The notes beneath the pieces were generated by a model that saw only the letters and a program-made list of their open reading frames with translations, searched no databases and had not been told where the DNA came from. Shown here one piece after another: positions 16,074 to 25,183 of a stretch of DNA of 52,338 nt. Positions within the stretch are counted from its first letter, which is position 1; every line of letters starts with the position of its first letter. The position numbers and the translations under genes are program-made. This DNA is from Actinomadura sp. 6K520 (lineage in GTDB: Bacteria > Actinomycetota > Actinomycetes > Streptosporangiales > Streptosporangiaceae): the NCBI RefSeq assembly GCF_004349245.1, contig NZ_SMLC01000038.1, forward strand, positions 1-52,338, written 5' to 3'.

Positions 16074-19000
16074 TCAGCTGCAGCCGCTGGTGGAGCCGCA
16101 GCCTTCGCAGACGTAGCAGCTGCCCGCGGGACGCATCTTCGTGCCGCAGGTCAGGCACAGCGGTGCGTCCGCCGTACGGCCCTCGCGGCTCTCGATGATC
16201 TCCAGGGACGACCGCGCCGCACCCGCCGGGGCCGCGGCCGGCGGCCTGGCGATCTCGGCGGACTGGGCCAGCGACTCGTGGTCGACCTCGTCGCCGTGCA
16301 GGGCCGCGGGGTCCTCGCCGTTGGCCTGCATCGCACGCTCCTCGGCGGTCAGGATGCCGAGCCCCGCGCGCTCCTCGTACGGCAAGTGGTCCAGCGCCAG
16401 CCGGCGGAAGATGTAGTCCATCACCGACGTCGCCATGCGGATGTCCGGGTCGTCGGTCATGCCGGCGGGCTCGAACCGCATGTTGGTGAACTTCTCCACC
16501 CACGTCTCCAGCGGGACGCCGTACTGGAGGCTGATGGAGATCGCCATCGAGAAGGCGTCCATCACGCCGGCGAGCGTGGAGCCCTGCTTGCCGAGCTTGA
16601 GGAAGACCTCGCCGACACCGTCGTCGGGGTAGGACGACGCCGTCATGTACCCTTCGGCCCCGGCCACGGAGAAGCGGGTCACGGTCGCGGGACGCTGCTT
16701 CGGCAGCCGCCTGCGGACGGGACGCGGCGTCGCCGGCTCCGCCTTCTCCGCCTCCTTCTTGCCCGCGGCCGACAGCGGCTGGCCCACCTTGCAGTTGTCG
16801 CGGTAGATCGCCAGGGCCTTCAGCCCGAGCCGCCAGCCCTCGAAGTACACCCGCTCGATGTCCTCGATCGTGGCCTTCTCCGGCATGTTCACGGTCTTGG
16901 AGATCGCGCCGCTGAGGAACGGCTGCACCGCCGCCATCATCCGGACGTGCCCCATCGGGCTGATCGCCCGCTCGCCCATCGCGCAGTCGAACACCTCGTA
17001 GTGCTCGGGCCGCAGGCCGGGCGCGTCCACCACGTGCCCGTGCTCGGCGATGTACTCGACGATCGCCTCGATCTGCTCCTGCTGGTAGCCGAGCTGCTCC
17101 AGCGCACGCGGCACCGTGTGGTTGACGATCTGCATCGAACCGCCACCGACGAGCTTCTTGAACTTCATCAGCGCCAGGTCGGGCTCGATACCGGTCGTGT
17201 CGCAGTCCATCATCAGCCCGATGGTCCCGGTGGGCGCGAGCAGGCTGGCCTGCGCGTTCCGGTAGCCGTGCTTGTCACCGGCCTTCAGGCACTCCTGCCA
17301 CTGCTTCGCGGCCGTGGCGTGGATGGCCTTGTCCATCTCGCCGAGCGTCCGGATGCCGTCGTTCGCCGCGGCGTGCTTGCGCATGACGCGCTTGTGCCCC
17401 TCGGCGTTGCGCGCGTACCCCGCGTACGGGCCGACGACCCCGGCGATCTCGGCGGACCGGCGGTAGGCGACCCCCGTCATCAGGGACGTGATCGCCGCGG
17501 CGAGCGACCGCCCGCCCGCGGAGTCGTAGGCGTGGCCGGTCGCCATCAGCAGCGCGCCGAGGTTGGCGTACCCGATGCCGAGCTGCCGGTAGTCGCGGGT
17601 CGTCTCGGCGATCTTCTCCGTCGGGAAGTCGGCGAACGTGATCGAGATGTCCATCGCCGTGATGATCAGCTCGGTCAGCTTGACGAACCTGGCGACGTCG
17701 AACGTCCCCGCGTCCGTGAGGAACTTCAGCAGGTTGATGCTCGCCAGGTTGCAGGACGAGTTGTCCAGACTCATGTACTCACTGCACGGGTTGCTTGCGG
17801 TGATTCGTCCGGTTTCCGGGTTGGTGTGCCAGTCGTTGATCGTGTCGTCGTACTGGATGCCGGGGTCGGCGCACTCCCACGCGGCCTTGGCCATCATCCG
17901 GAACAGGTCCTTGGCGCGGACGGTCTCCACGACCTCGCCGGTCATCCGGGCGCGCAGCGCGAACTCGCCGTCCGACTCGACGGCCCGCATGAACTCGTCC
18001 GACACGCGGACGGAGTTGTTGGCGTTCTGGTACTGGACGCTGCCGATGTCCTTGCCGCCGAGGTCCATGTCGAACCCGGCGTCCCGCAGCGCGCGGATCT
18101 TGTCCTCCTCGCGCGCCTTGGTCTCGATGAACTCCCCGACGTCGGGGTGGTCCACGTCCAGCACGACCATCTTGGCGGCCCGCCGGGTCGCGCCGCCAGA
18201 CTTGATCGTCCCGGCGGAGGCGTCGGCGCCGCGCATGAACGAGACGGGCCCGCTGGCCGTGCCCCCGGACGAGAGCAGCTCCTTGCTGGAACGGATGCGG
18301 GACAGGTTCAGGCCGGCACCGGAGCCGCCCTTGAAGATGACGCCCTCTTCCTTGTACCAGTCGAGAATCGACTCCATCGTGTCGTCCACCGACAGAATGA
18401 AGCAGTTGTGCACCCGGATGTTGTCGCAGAGGAACTCGCTGCTCTCGGTCTGGATGTCGTAGACCTCCATCGCACCGAGTTCCTCGATCTCAGCGATCTC
18501 CAGCCGCTTGGTAGGAAAGGCCGGGCGACCCGGCTTCTCGAAACCCTGGTGGAGCTTCCGCGCCTTGGCCGGGTCGATGAACCCGATCTCGTCGGCGAAG
18601 ACGCGACGGTCTCCCGCGTTCTGGATGCGCAGTGTCCAGCAGCCGTGCCGATCCGGCCGCGCGTCCGCCTTGAAACCCACCCTCGCGAAGATTCCGAAGC
18701 GCAGCAGGAGCCGCTGCATGCCTCGAATCAATCCTTCGGAGATCATGTCGACCTCGACAACCGTTGAGGACTCGCGTGCGGACACGAACCCCTCGGCTTG
18801 GAAGATGCTGCGGAGGTAGGCGGCGACGATGGGAAGCGGAGCGGTGAAGAGCCGCTCGGGGACCATCATGTCGACCCCGCGGGCGAGCAGCCCCCACTCC
18901 TCGACGTACTCCTTAAGCACCTCCCCGTAAAGCCTGGTGCGGCGGCAGTCGAGAGTGCCGTCCTGCGTCTCCACGGTGCGCTCGTGGCGATGGACGCCGG

Positions 19001-19946
19001 GAAAGACGACGTTCAGGTGACGCCCGACCCACTCACGCTCGGCGCCGGTCACCGTCATGGCCTCGATCGTGAGCGAGCGGTTGGTTCCGGTCTCGTAGCG
19101 GCCCACGAAACCGTCGGACTGCAGCCAGCCCGCTAGCGCGGCCTCAGCGAACTCCCGGGAGGTGATCTCCGCCTCGCCGAAGGCGTCCCGCCGATGCCAT
19201 TCGAGCTTGTCCCCGGGCTTCAGCTCGCCGGCCGGGACAAAGGAGCCGTACTTCTCGTCGCTCGCCCGCCAGACGAGGTGATCGGGGGTGACGTCGAGCG
19301 TGTAGCCGGCCTTGGTGTGGATTCGCAGGACGTCTCGAACGCCGTTCGCCTTCGTCGCGACGATTCGGGTAAGCCCCGTAGCGTCGTAGACCTTCGTGCC
19401 GACGGCGTCGTCCTCAACGAGCTTGCCGATGGGAATGAGACCGGCCGGGGTGCTCACGAGCGATTCGTACGGAAGACACGCAGACACCTGCTGCGGGGAC
19501 TTGGTTCCGACGTTGAACCAGACCGGGGAGTTGAAGCTGAACATCTGGTGGACGAGGGCGTACTTCAGTTCGTGCTCGAAGATCTCGGCGTCCTCGTCGG
19601 AGGCGAAGTAGCCCTGCTCGCGGCCGGTCTGGACGTACCTGCCGACGACGCGGTCGACGAGCTGCTTGAGGCTCCATTCGCGCTGCGGCGTGCCGACCGC
19701 GCCGCGGAAGTACTTGGACGTGACGATGTTGACGGCGTTCAGCGACCAGAAGTCGGGGAACTCGACGCCGCGCTGCTCGAAGTTCACCGAGCCGTCACGC
19801 CAGTTGGTCATGACGACGTCACGACGTTCCCAGCGCAGCTCGTCGTACGGATGCACGCCGGGCGTGGTGAAAATGCGCTCGGCCTTCAGCCCTTTGCGGC
19901 CCCCCTTGCCGCGCCGTGCCGCCGAGCCGCTCACCGTCTCCGTCAT
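16074..19946 (-). CDS. nrdJ: Vitamin B12-dependent (class II) ribonucleotide reductase, intein-containing precursor
   Basis: NrdJ makes deoxyribonucleotides from ribonucleotides using adenosylcobalamin. The 1290-residue precursor contains a 358-residue intein (residues 157-514), leaving a 932-residue enzyme. Extein motifs: HQMFSFNSPVWFN; the redox Cys directly after the intein (CFILSVDDTM); GGSGAGLNLSRIRSS; NPCSE, which carries the thiyl-radical Cys; and the partner Cys in LDNSSCNLASINL. The C-terminal tail has paired cysteines (CLTCGTKM, CYVCEGCG) for rereduction or zinc binding. The start follows a gggggaagg site. nrdR lies upstream on the same strand, with NrdR boxes before it, so expression should respond to dNTP/ATP levels. 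Confidence 0.95.
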   Translation of the reverse strand: MTETVSGSAARRGKGGRKGLKAERIFTTPGVHPYDELRWERRDVVMTNWRDGSVNFEQRGVEFPDFWSLNAVNIVTSKYFRGAVGTPQREWSLKQLVDRVVGRYVQTGREQGYFASDEDAEIFEHELKYALVHQMFSFNSPVWFNVGTKSPQQVSACLPYESLVSTPAGLIPIGKLVEDDAVGTKVYDATGLTRIVATKANGVRDVLRIHTKAGYTLDVTPDHLVWRASDEKYGSFVPAGELKPGDKLEWHRRDAFGEAEITSREFAEAALAGWLQSDGFVGRYETGTNRSLTIEAMTVTGAEREWVGRHLNVVFPGVHRHERTVETQDGTLDCRRTRLYGEVLKEYVEEWGLLARGVDMMVPERLFTAPLPIVAAYLRSIFQAEGFVSARESSTVVEVDMISEGLIRGMQRLLLRFGIFARVGFKADARPDRHGCWTLRIQNAGDRRVFADEIGFIDPAKARKLHQGFEKPGRPAFPTKRLEIAEIEELGAMEVYDIQTESSEFLCDNIRVHNCFILSVDDTMESILDWYKEEGVIFKGGSGAGLNLSRIRSSKELLSSGGTASGPVSFMRGADASAGTIKSGGATRRAAKMVVLDVDHPDVGEFIETKAREEDKIRALRDAGFDMDLGGKDIGSVQYQNANNSVRVSDEFMRAVESDGEFALRARMTGEVVETVRAKDLFRMMAKAAWECADPGIQYDDTINDWHTNPETGRITASNPCSEYMSLDNSSCNLASINLLKFLTDAGTFDVARFVKLTELIITAMDISITFADFPTEKIAETTRDYRQLGIGYANLGALLMATGHAYDSAGGRSLAAAITSLMTGVAYRRSAEIAGVVGPYAGYARNAEGHKRVMRKHAAANDGIRTLGEMDKAIHATAAKQWQECLKAGDKHGYRNAQASLLAPTGTIGLMMDCDTTGIEPDLALMKFKKLVGGGSMQIVNHTVPRALEQLGYQQEQIEAIVEYIAEHGHVVDAPGLRPEHYEVFDCAMGERAISPMGHVRMMAAVQPFLSGAISKTVNMPEKATIEDIERVYFEGWRLGLKALAIYRDNCKVGQPLSAAGKKEAEKAEPATPRPVRRRLPKQRPATVTRFSVAGAEGYMTASSYPDDGVGEVFLKLGKQGSTLAGVMDAFSMAISISLQYGVPLETWVEKFTNMRFEPAGMTDDPDIRMATSVMDYIFRRLALDHLPYEERAGLGILTAEERAMQANGEDPAALHGDEVDHESLAQSAEIARPPAAAPAGAARSSLEIIESREGRTADAPLCLTCGTKMRPAGSCYVCEGCGSTSGCS
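18405..19478 (-). mobile_element. NrdJ intein with LAGLIDADG homing endonuclease domain
   Basis: The protein insert runs from Cys1 (CLPYESLVSTPAGLIPIGKL, block A; codon 19476-19478) to His-Asn (codon 18405-18407), and the first extein residue after it is Cys. Block B is visible as GYTLDVTPDHLVW with the TxxH pattern. Two dodecapeptide motifs of a LAGLIDADG endonuclease are present, LAGWLQSDG and LRSIFQAEG. Block F reads MEVYDIQTESSEFL and block G VHN/C. All residues for splicing appear intact. The second endonuclease motif has Glu in place of the usual Asp (AEG), so cleavage activity is uncertain. The insertion point splits QVSA|CFIL, directly before the redox-active Cys, so the enzyme cannot work unspliced. 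Confidence 0.93.
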
Positions 19947-20066
19947 GACCTTCCCCCTCTCGGGCCCTCCCGCCGGGCCCTGTTCAGGAACAACCCCGCC
20001 GCCGCGTCGGGCATGCCCGCGCGGAGGCGCTTTACATGTGCTGCTTGTGTTTCCGGGGCCCGTCCC

Positions 20067-20540
20067 CTACCGGGACGGGCCGGGCTCCCCCGAGGAACCG
20101 GCCTTCCGCAGTGTTTCGATCTCCTTGGCGAAGTCGTCCAGCGACTCGAAGCTCCGGTAGACCGAGGCGAATCGCAGATAGGCGACCTCATCGAGTTCGC
20201 CGAGCGGCCCCAGGATGGCGAGGCCGATCTCGTGCGAGGGGATTTCCGCGGAGCCGGAGGACCTGATCTCCTCTTCGACCCGCTGCCCCAGCTTCGCGAG
20301 CGCATCCTCGTCGACCGGACGGCCCTGGCAGGCCCTGCGCACACCGGCGATGATCTTTTCCCGGGAGAACGGCTCGGTGACCCCGCTGCGCTTGGCCACC
20401 ATCACGAGCACATTCTCCTGCGTCGTGAATCGCTTGCCGCATTCGGCACACGACCGGCGGCGCCTAATGGCGGCCCCGTCGTCGGTGGAGCGGCTGTCGA
20501 TCACTTTGGTGTCAGGGTTGCGACAGAACGGGCAGTGCAC
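20067..20540 (-). CDS. nrdR: Transcriptional repressor NrdR
   Basis: NrdR is the dATP/ATP-sensing repressor of ribonucleotide reductase genes. The zinc ribbon is formed by Cys3, Cys6, Cys31 and Cys34 (MHCPFC ... CAECGKRF). The ATP-cone follows from about residue 49 ([21 protein letters not shown]). The 157-residue length is usual. Translation starts at GTG 20540 with ggggaggg upstream. nrdJ follows 120 bases downstream on the same strand. The promoter region carries two NrdR-box-like palindromes, so the operon probably represses itself. Confidence 0.95.
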   Translation of the reverse strand: MHCPFCRNPDTKVIDSRSTDDGAAIRRRRSCAECGKRFTTQENVLVMVAKRSGVTEPFSREKIIAGVRRACQGRPVDEDALAKLGQRVEEEIRSSGSAEIPSHEIGLAILGPLGELDEVAYLRFASVYRSFESLDDFAKEIETLRKAGSSGEPGPSR

Positions 20541-20583
20541 GTCCGATCCCTCCCCTGACTAAAACGCTTCACACCACTGAACA

Positions 20584-20599
20584 TCGCCATATATAGGTG
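20584..20599 (-). promoter_or_regulatory. NrdR box 1 upstream of nrdR-nrdJ
   Basis: The core CCATATATAG matches the NrdR-box core CTATATATAG at nine of ten positions. It lies 44 bases upstream of the nrdR start codon and stands out in the GC-rich background. Confidence 0.75.
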
Positions 20600-20615
20600 A
20601 AGTACAGCGATGTGA

Positions 20616-20631
20616 CTACTAGATGTTGTGG
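20616..20631 (-). promoter_or_regulatory. NrdR box 2 upstream of nrdR-nrdJ
   Basis: The core CTAGATGTTG matches the NrdR core at seven of ten positions. It starts 32 bases (three helical turns) from box 1, the expected paired arrangement. Confidence 0.55.
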
Positions 20632-20991
20632 TGCAACCGTACGGCCCGCCGCAGGCGTACGCAACCTGATCGGCTGCCTCACGGGTCACATCACCCCGTC
20701 CCCCCAGGTCACGTAAGGCGTCTCGTTTCGCGACCCGGGCGTGTCGTCACACCCCGTCCGCACCACACCCCCCGACCGTGACGGATGCCCTGGTCAGCGC
20801 CGTCTGGACCGTCGCGGACCCGCTGCCGGGCGGCGCTGAGAGTGGATAGCGGCTTGCTCCCGGCTCCACGTGGATCAGTCCGCGCGCCGGTTGCGCCAAG
20901 GGGGCGGGTGGCTCGTCTCGTGGCCCGGCAGGCGACCACTTGTCAGCAGCGGACCGCGACCCAAGCCGGGGGCGGAAGTCGCGCCGGGGGT
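20632..20991. other. Intergenic stretch without a recognisable gene
   Basis: Between the NrdR boxes and the end of the LysM gene I see no coding sequence with a plausible start, length and family match, and no RNA gene. Frames that cross it are unbroken only because of the GC content. Confidence 0.5.
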
Positions 20992-21324
20992 TCAGCGGGC
21001 GGGGAGGCGGAGTTCCTGGCCCGGCCGGACGGTCGGGTCGCCGCCCATCCCGTTCAGGTCGAGGATGCGCTGGACGACGAGGCGGGGGTCATTGCCCGGG
21101 TCGGCGTCGGCGGCGATGTCCCAGAGGGTCTCGCCGGGCTCGACGACGACGCTCTCTGCGCGGGTGGACGGCGGGTGGCCTTCCCGTCCGCCGGCCAGGG
21201 CACCGGAGCCGACGGTGAGCCACAGCGAGACGAGGGTGACGCCGGCGATGAAGATGATCAATACCGCGCGGCCGCGGCGGGTCAGGCGGATCGGGGTCCG
21301 GTCACTGTGCGGTGAACCCGACAT
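20992..21324 (-). CDS. LysM-domain membrane protein divergent from lexA (SOS cell-division-inhibitor type)
   Basis: From the ATG at 21324 (ggagggag upstream) the protein has 110 residues. It has a basic N-terminus, one transmembrane helix (AVLIIFIAGVTLVSLWLTV, about 18-36), and a C-terminal LysM domain (VVVEPGETLWDIAADADP through LRLPAR). LysM binds peptidoglycan outside the membrane. The gene is divergent from lexA with an SOS box 33 bases upstream. In Mycobacterium (ChiZ, Rv2719c), Corynebacterium (DivS) and Bacillus (YneA), the lexA-divergent gene is a DNA-damage-induced division inhibitor. The same job is inferred here from position and architecture. An ATG at 21408 lies upstream of the SOS box region and is unlikely. 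Confidence 0.82.
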   Translation of the reverse strand: MSGSPHSDRTPIRLTRRGRAVLIIFIAGVTLVSLWLTVGSGALAGGREGHPPSTRAESVVVEPGETLWDIAADADPGNDPRLVVQRILDLNGMGGDPTVRPGQELRLPAR

Positions 21325-21356
21325 CTCTCCCTCCTCGACGTCGAATGCATTTTCGA

Positions 21357-21372
21357 TCGAACGTCTGTACGA
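21357..21372 (-). promoter_or_regulatory. SOS (LexA) box for the LysM gene
   Basis: TCGAACGTCTGTACGA matches the actinobacterial consensus TCGAAC-N4-GTTCGA with one mismatch. It lies 33 bases upstream of the LysM start codon. Confidence 0.75.
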
Positions 21373-21410
21373 TGTTCTACAGGGGACATCGACAAAAAGC
21401 GAGGGCATCT

Positions 21411-21426
21411 TCGAACAATTGTTTGA
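21411..21426 (+). promoter_or_regulatory. SOS (LexA) box for lexA
   Basis: TCGAACAATTGTTTGA matches TCGAAC-N4-GTTCGA with one mismatch and lies 73 bases before lexA. A TTGATC (21423-21428) and TAGCGT (21446-21451) pair, 17 bases apart, could be the lexA promoter overlapping the box. Confidence 0.8.
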
Positions 21427-21498
21427 TCATCGGGTCTGGACGCGATAGCGTTCCATGACAACGAGTGACGGTTCGAGGCGCCCGGGAGGCGACTAGCG

Positions 21499-22197
21499 AT
21501 GAGCAAGGTCCGGGAGCTGCCCGACGGGCCCATGGACGAGACCGGCCTGACCCAGCGGCAGCGCATGGTGCTGGAGGTGATCCGCGACTCGGTCCAGCGC
21601 CGGGGCTACCCGCCCTCGATGCGCGAGATCGGCGAGGCCGTGGGGCTGACCAGCACCTCCAGCGTGTCGCACCAGCTCCGGACGCTGCAGCGCAAGGGCT
21701 TCCTGCGTCGCGACCCGAACCGGCCGCGCGCCGTGGAGGTGCGGGTGCCGGGCACCACGCCCGTGCGCACGGACGAGGACACCTTCGAGGCGCCGGGTGC
21801 GCAGCCGGCCACGGCGCGGCCCGCGCCCGCCTACGTCCCGCTGGTGGGACGGATCGCCGCCGGCGGGCCGATCCTGGCCGAGGAGGCCGTGGAGGACGTC
21901 TTCACCCTGCCCAAGCAGCTCGTCGGCGAGGGCACGCACTTCCTGCTGAAGGTCAGCGGCGACTCGATGATCGATGTCGCGATCGCCGACGGGGACTGGG
22001 TGGTGGTGCGCCAGCAGCCGGTGGCCGAGCAGGGCGATATCGTCGCCGCCATGATCGACGGCGAGGCCACCGTGAAGACGTTCAAGCGGCGCGACGGGCA
22101 CATCTGGCTGATGCCGCAGAACTCCGCCTACGAGCCGATCCCCGGCGACGAAGCCTCGGTCCTGGGCCGCGTCGTAGCGGTCCTCCGCAAGATGTGA
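21499..22197 (+). CDS. lexA: SOS repressor LexA
   Basis: LexA represses DNA-damage genes and cleaves itself when RecA filaments form. The winged-helix domain occupies about 15-80 ([20 protein letters not shown], then [21 protein letters not shown]). The self-cleavage bond is Ala121-Gly122 in GRIAAGGP. The catalytic Ser156 is in GDSMID and Lys193 in ATVKTF. The 232 residues fit actinobacterial LexA. The gene is divergent from the LysM gene, and each has its own SOS box. The start ATG at 21499 follows gggaggcg. Confidence 0.97.
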   Translation: MSKVRELPDGPMDETGLTQRQRMVLEVIRDSVQRRGYPPSMREIGEAVGLTSTSSVSHQLRTLQRKGFLRRDPNRPRAVEVRVPGTTPVRTDEDTFEAPGAQPATARPAPAYVPLVGRIAAGGPILAEEAVEDVFTLPKQLVGEGTHFLLKVSGDSMIDVAIADGDWVVVRQQPVAEQGDIVAAMIDGEATVKTFKRRDGHIWLMPQNSAYEPIPGDEASVLGRVVAVLRKM

Positions 22198-22443
22198 CCA
22201 CCGGCGCCCCGACCTGATCCGCCGCCCGCGCCGGCGAACACCCGCGCCGGGCGCCCGGCGCGGCCGGGCCGAGGCGACCCGCGCGGGACGGCTCCTCCAG
22301 ACCAGCCACTGGGTCATGGATCCGCGAAGAGACCTGCGCTGACGCAGGCGGCCCCGGGCCCTGCGCGTGACCGGCACAGCCCAGCCGGCCCCGATCCGCG
22401 GCTTGCGGCGACACGGGGGGCGGAAGGCGCGAGCGCCTGCCGG

Positions 22444-22475
22444 GCCGAGCGGCCGCCGTGGGGCGGCCGCTCGGC
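22444..22475 (-). terminator. Terminator after leuS
   Basis: A perfect 14-bp stem (GCCGAGCGGCCGCC with its complement) with a 4-base loop lies five bases beyond the leuS stop. It may also stop lexA transcription from the other side. Confidence 0.8.
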
Positions 22476-22480
22476 AAGGG

Positions 22481-25057
22481 TCAGCGTTTCGGCACGATGT
22501 TGACGATCTTGGGTGCGCGGACGATGACCTTGGCGATCTCGGCGCCGGAGAGGCTGTCCTGGACCCTGGCGGAGTCCAGCGCCAGGCGCTCCAGGTCGTC
22601 CGCGGTGATCGTGGGCGGGACCTCCAGGCGGTCGCGGACCTTGCCCGCCACCTGGACCACGCACGTGACCGACTCCTCCACCAGCAGGGCGGGGTCGGCG
22701 GACGGCCAGCCCGCGCGGATCACCGGCGCCTCGCGGCCCAGCAGCTCCCAGGCCTCGTCTGCCGTGTAGGGGGCGAACAGCGACAGCATCGCCGCGATGG
22801 CCTCGGCCGCCTCGCGGACGGCGGGGTCGGCGGCGCCGGGGCCCGAGTCGATGGCCTTGCGGGTCGCGGTGACCAGCTCCATGATCCGGGCGATCGCGAC
22901 GTTGAACCGCTGGTTCTCGACCTGGGAGGTGACCTCGTCGACGGTGTGCGCGGTGACGCGGCGCAGCGCCGTGTCGCCGGTCGTGACGTCCACGCCGGGC
23001 GCGGAGGACACCTCGGTCGCGATGCGGTGCACGCGGGACAGGAACTTGGACATGCCGTGCGGCGACACGTCCGCCCAGTCGATGTCGTCCTCGGGCGGGC
23101 CGGAGAACAGGATCGCCAGCCGGACGACGTCCACGCCGTACTGGCCGATCTGCTCGCCCAGGTCGACGCCGTTGCCCAGGGACTTCGACATCGCCTTGCC
23201 CTGGTTGATCACCTGGCCCTGGTTCAGCAGCCGGCGGAACGGCTCGGTGAAGTCGACCATGCCCATGTCGTGCAGGACCTTGGTGAAGAACCGGCTGTAC
23301 AGCAGGTGCAGGATGGCGTGCTCGACTCCGCCGGTGTACTGGTCGACCGGCATCCACCGGCGGACCTGCTCGACGTCGAACGGGCCGTCCTCGTAGCCGG
23401 GCGAGCAGTACCGGAAGAAGTACCAGGACGAGTCGACGAACGTGTCCATGGTGTCGGTGTCGCGGGTGGCGGCGCCGCCGCACTTGGGGCAGGCGACGTT
23501 GACCCATTCGGACGCGGCGGCCAGCGGCGAGGTGCCCTTGGGTGCCAGGTCGGCGCCGCGCAGGCCCTCGGGCAGCCGCACGGGCAGCTGGTCGTCCGGG
23601 ACGGGGACCTCACCGCAGGCCGCGCAGTGCACGATCGGGATCGGGCAGCCCCAGAACCGCTGCCGGGACACCAGCCAGTCGCGCAGCCGGAAGTTCACCG
23701 ACGCGCGGCCGGTGCCGCGCTCCTCCAGAATCTCGGTGATGCGGGCGATGGCGTCGCCCTTGACCAGGCCGTCGATCGGGCCGGAGTTGACGATCGCGCC
23801 GTCGCCGGGGGTGGCGACGCCGGTCTCGGCCGGGTCGGGCTGCCCGGTCTCGACGACGACGCGGACGGGCAGGCCGAACTTCAGCGCGAAGTCCAGGTCG
23901 CGCTGGTCGTGGGCGGGCACCGCCATGATCGCGCCGTGCCCGTACTCGGCCAGGACGTAGTCGGACGCCCAGATCGGCAGCCGCTCGCCGTTGACCGGGT
24001 TGACCGCGTAGCGGCCCAGGAAGACGCCGGTCTTCTCACGCTCGGTGGACAGCCGCTCGATCTCGCTCTCGCGGGAGACCTCCTCGCGGTACGCCTCGAA
24101 CGCGGCGCGGTGGTCGGGCGAGCAGATCTCCTCGGCCAGCGCGGCGTCCGCGGCGACGACCATGAACGTCGCGCCGTACAGGGTGTCGGGGCGCGTGGTG
24201 TAGACGGTGACGGGCTCGTCGCGGCCCTCGATGACGAAGTCGACGTCGGCGCCGGTGGAGCGGCCGATCCAGTTGCGCTGCATCAGCAGGACGCGCTCGG
24301 GCCACCTGCCCTCCAGCTGCTCCATGTCGTCCAGCAGCCGGTCGGCGTAGTCGGTGATCTTGAAGTACCACTGGGTCAGGACGCGCTTCTCGACCAGGGC
24401 TCCGCAGCGTTCGCAGTGCCCGCCGACGACCTGCTCGTTGGCCAGGACGGTCTGGTCCTTGGGGCACCAGTTGACGTGGCCGCCCTTGCGGTAGGCCAGG
24501 CCCCGCTCGTAGAAGCGCAGGAACAGCCACTGCGTCCACCGGTAGTACTCGGGGTCGGAGGTGTGCAGGCGCCGCGTCCAGTCGAAGGACGGGGCGTAGC
24601 GCTGGAACGAGGCCGCCTGGGTCTCGATGTTGGCGTACGTCCATTCGGCGGGGTGCGAGTCGCGCTTGATGGCGGCGTTCTCGGCGGGCAGGCCGAAGGA
24701 GTCCCAGCCGATGGGGTGCAGGACGTTGAAGCCGCGCTGCAGCCAGTACCGCGCGGGGACGTCGCCGATGGCGAACGCCTCCGCGTGGCCCATGTGGAGG
24801 TCACCGCTCGGGTAGGGGAACATGTCCAGCGCGTAGCGGCGCTCGCGGTCCGCGTCCTTCTCGTCGGCCGTGAACGGTTCGAGCTCCGCCCAGCGGGCCT
24901 GCCACTTGTCCTGGACCGCCCGCGGGTCGTACCCGTCGTTCAGGGGGGACGGACCCCCTGTACCGCCCGCGGCCGCGCGGGAAGTAACGTCGCTGCTCAC
25001 GCTTCCGTACTCCGAATTCTGCTCGCTCGCCGGCAGGGACCAGGCTGGCGCCGACAT
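22481..25057 (-). CDS. leuS: Leucyl-tRNA synthetase
   Basis: LeuRS charges tRNA-Leu. The HIGH motif is in [18 protein letters not shown], the tryptophan-rich N-terminal segment is [14 protein letters not shown], and the KMSKS loop reads [10 protein letters not shown] with Ala replacing the first Lys-position residue. The CP1 editing domain contains the T-rich [14 protein letters not shown] and HDQRD. Cysteine pairs in CPKCGG and HCAACGE suggest zinc sites. The 858-residue count assumes ATG 25057; GTG 25000 is an alternative that removes 19 poorly conserved residues. The 5' leader contains two strong hairpins, one of which encloses the only ribosome-binding-like sequence before 25057. Confidence 0.95.
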   Translation of the reverse strand: MSAPAWSLPASEQNSEYGSVSSDVTSRAAAGGTGGPSPLNDGYDPRAVQDKWQARWAELEPFTADEKDADRERRYALDMFPYPSGDLHMGHAEAFAIGDVPARYWLQRGFNVLHPIGWDSFGLPAENAAIKRDSHPAEWTYANIETQAASFQRYAPSFDWTRRLHTSDPEYYRWTQWLFLRFYERGLAYRKGGHVNWCPKDQTVLANEQVVGGHCERCGALVEKRVLTQWYFKITDYADRLLDDMEQLEGRWPERVLLMQRNWIGRSTGADVDFVIEGRDEPVTVYTTRPDTLYGATFMVVAADAALAEEICSPDHRAAFEAYREEVSRESEIERLSTEREKTGVFLGRYAVNPVNGERLPIWASDYVLAEYGHGAIMAVPAHDQRDLDFALKFGLPVRVVVETGQPDPAETGVATPGDGAIVNSGPIDGLVKGDAIARITEILEERGTGRASVNFRLRDWLVSRQRFWGCPIPIVHCAACGEVPVPDDQLPVRLPEGLRGADLAPKGTSPLAAASEWVNVACPKCGGAATRDTDTMDTFVDSSWYFFRYCSPGYEDGPFDVEQVRRWMPVDQYTGGVEHAILHLLYSRFFTKVLHDMGMVDFTEPFRRLLNQGQVINQGKAMSKSLGNGVDLGEQIGQYGVDVVRLAILFSGPPEDDIDWADVSPHGMSKFLSRVHRIATEVSSAPGVDVTTGDTALRRVTAHTVDEVTSQVENQRFNVAIARIMELVTATRKAIDSGPGAADPAVREAAEAIAAMLSLFAPYTADEAWELLGREAPVIRAGWPSADPALLVEESVTCVVQVAGKVRDRLEVPPTITADDLERLALDSARVQDSLSGAEIAKVIVRAPKIVNIVPKR

Positions 25058-25062
25058 GAAAT

Positions 25063-25116
25063 GGCCCCTCGCACAGGAGGGGCCACCACGCTGACGTCAG
25101 TAGTTCGTCAACGTGG
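25063..25116 (-). promoter_or_regulatory. Structured leader of leuS: two hairpins, one sequestering the SD-like sequence
   Basis: On the minus strand, hairpin 1 has 10-bp arms (25107-25116 and 25086-25095, one G-U pair) with an 11-base loop. Hairpin 2 has perfect 8-bp arms GGCCCCTC/GAGGGGCC (25077-25084 and 25063-25070) with a 6-base loop. It ends five bases before the ATG at 25057. The GAGGGG of the second arm is the only SD-like stretch for that ATG. A 16-codon frame starting at ATG and ending inside hairpin 1 precedes them. This looks like attenuation or translational control, but no T-box signature was found. Confidence 0.5.
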
Positions 25117-25183
25117 TCGTACAAGGAGCAGCCTGGCTGACATACATCAAGAGTAGCGCAATCGCAAGCCCTCCCGCGGCGGG

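Noticed and set aside
16278..18767. 829-residue plus-strand frame
   Set aside because: It is antisense to nrdJ, has His/Arg/Val/Leu-rich noise composition and no domain.
22367..25156. 929-residue plus-strand frame
   Set aside because: It is antisense to leuS, and its amino-acid composition is typical of the reverse frame of a GC-rich gene.
25057..25183. T-box riboswitch in the leuS leader
   Set aside because: No T-box consensus or specifier-loop arrangement could be found; only the two hairpins are supported.
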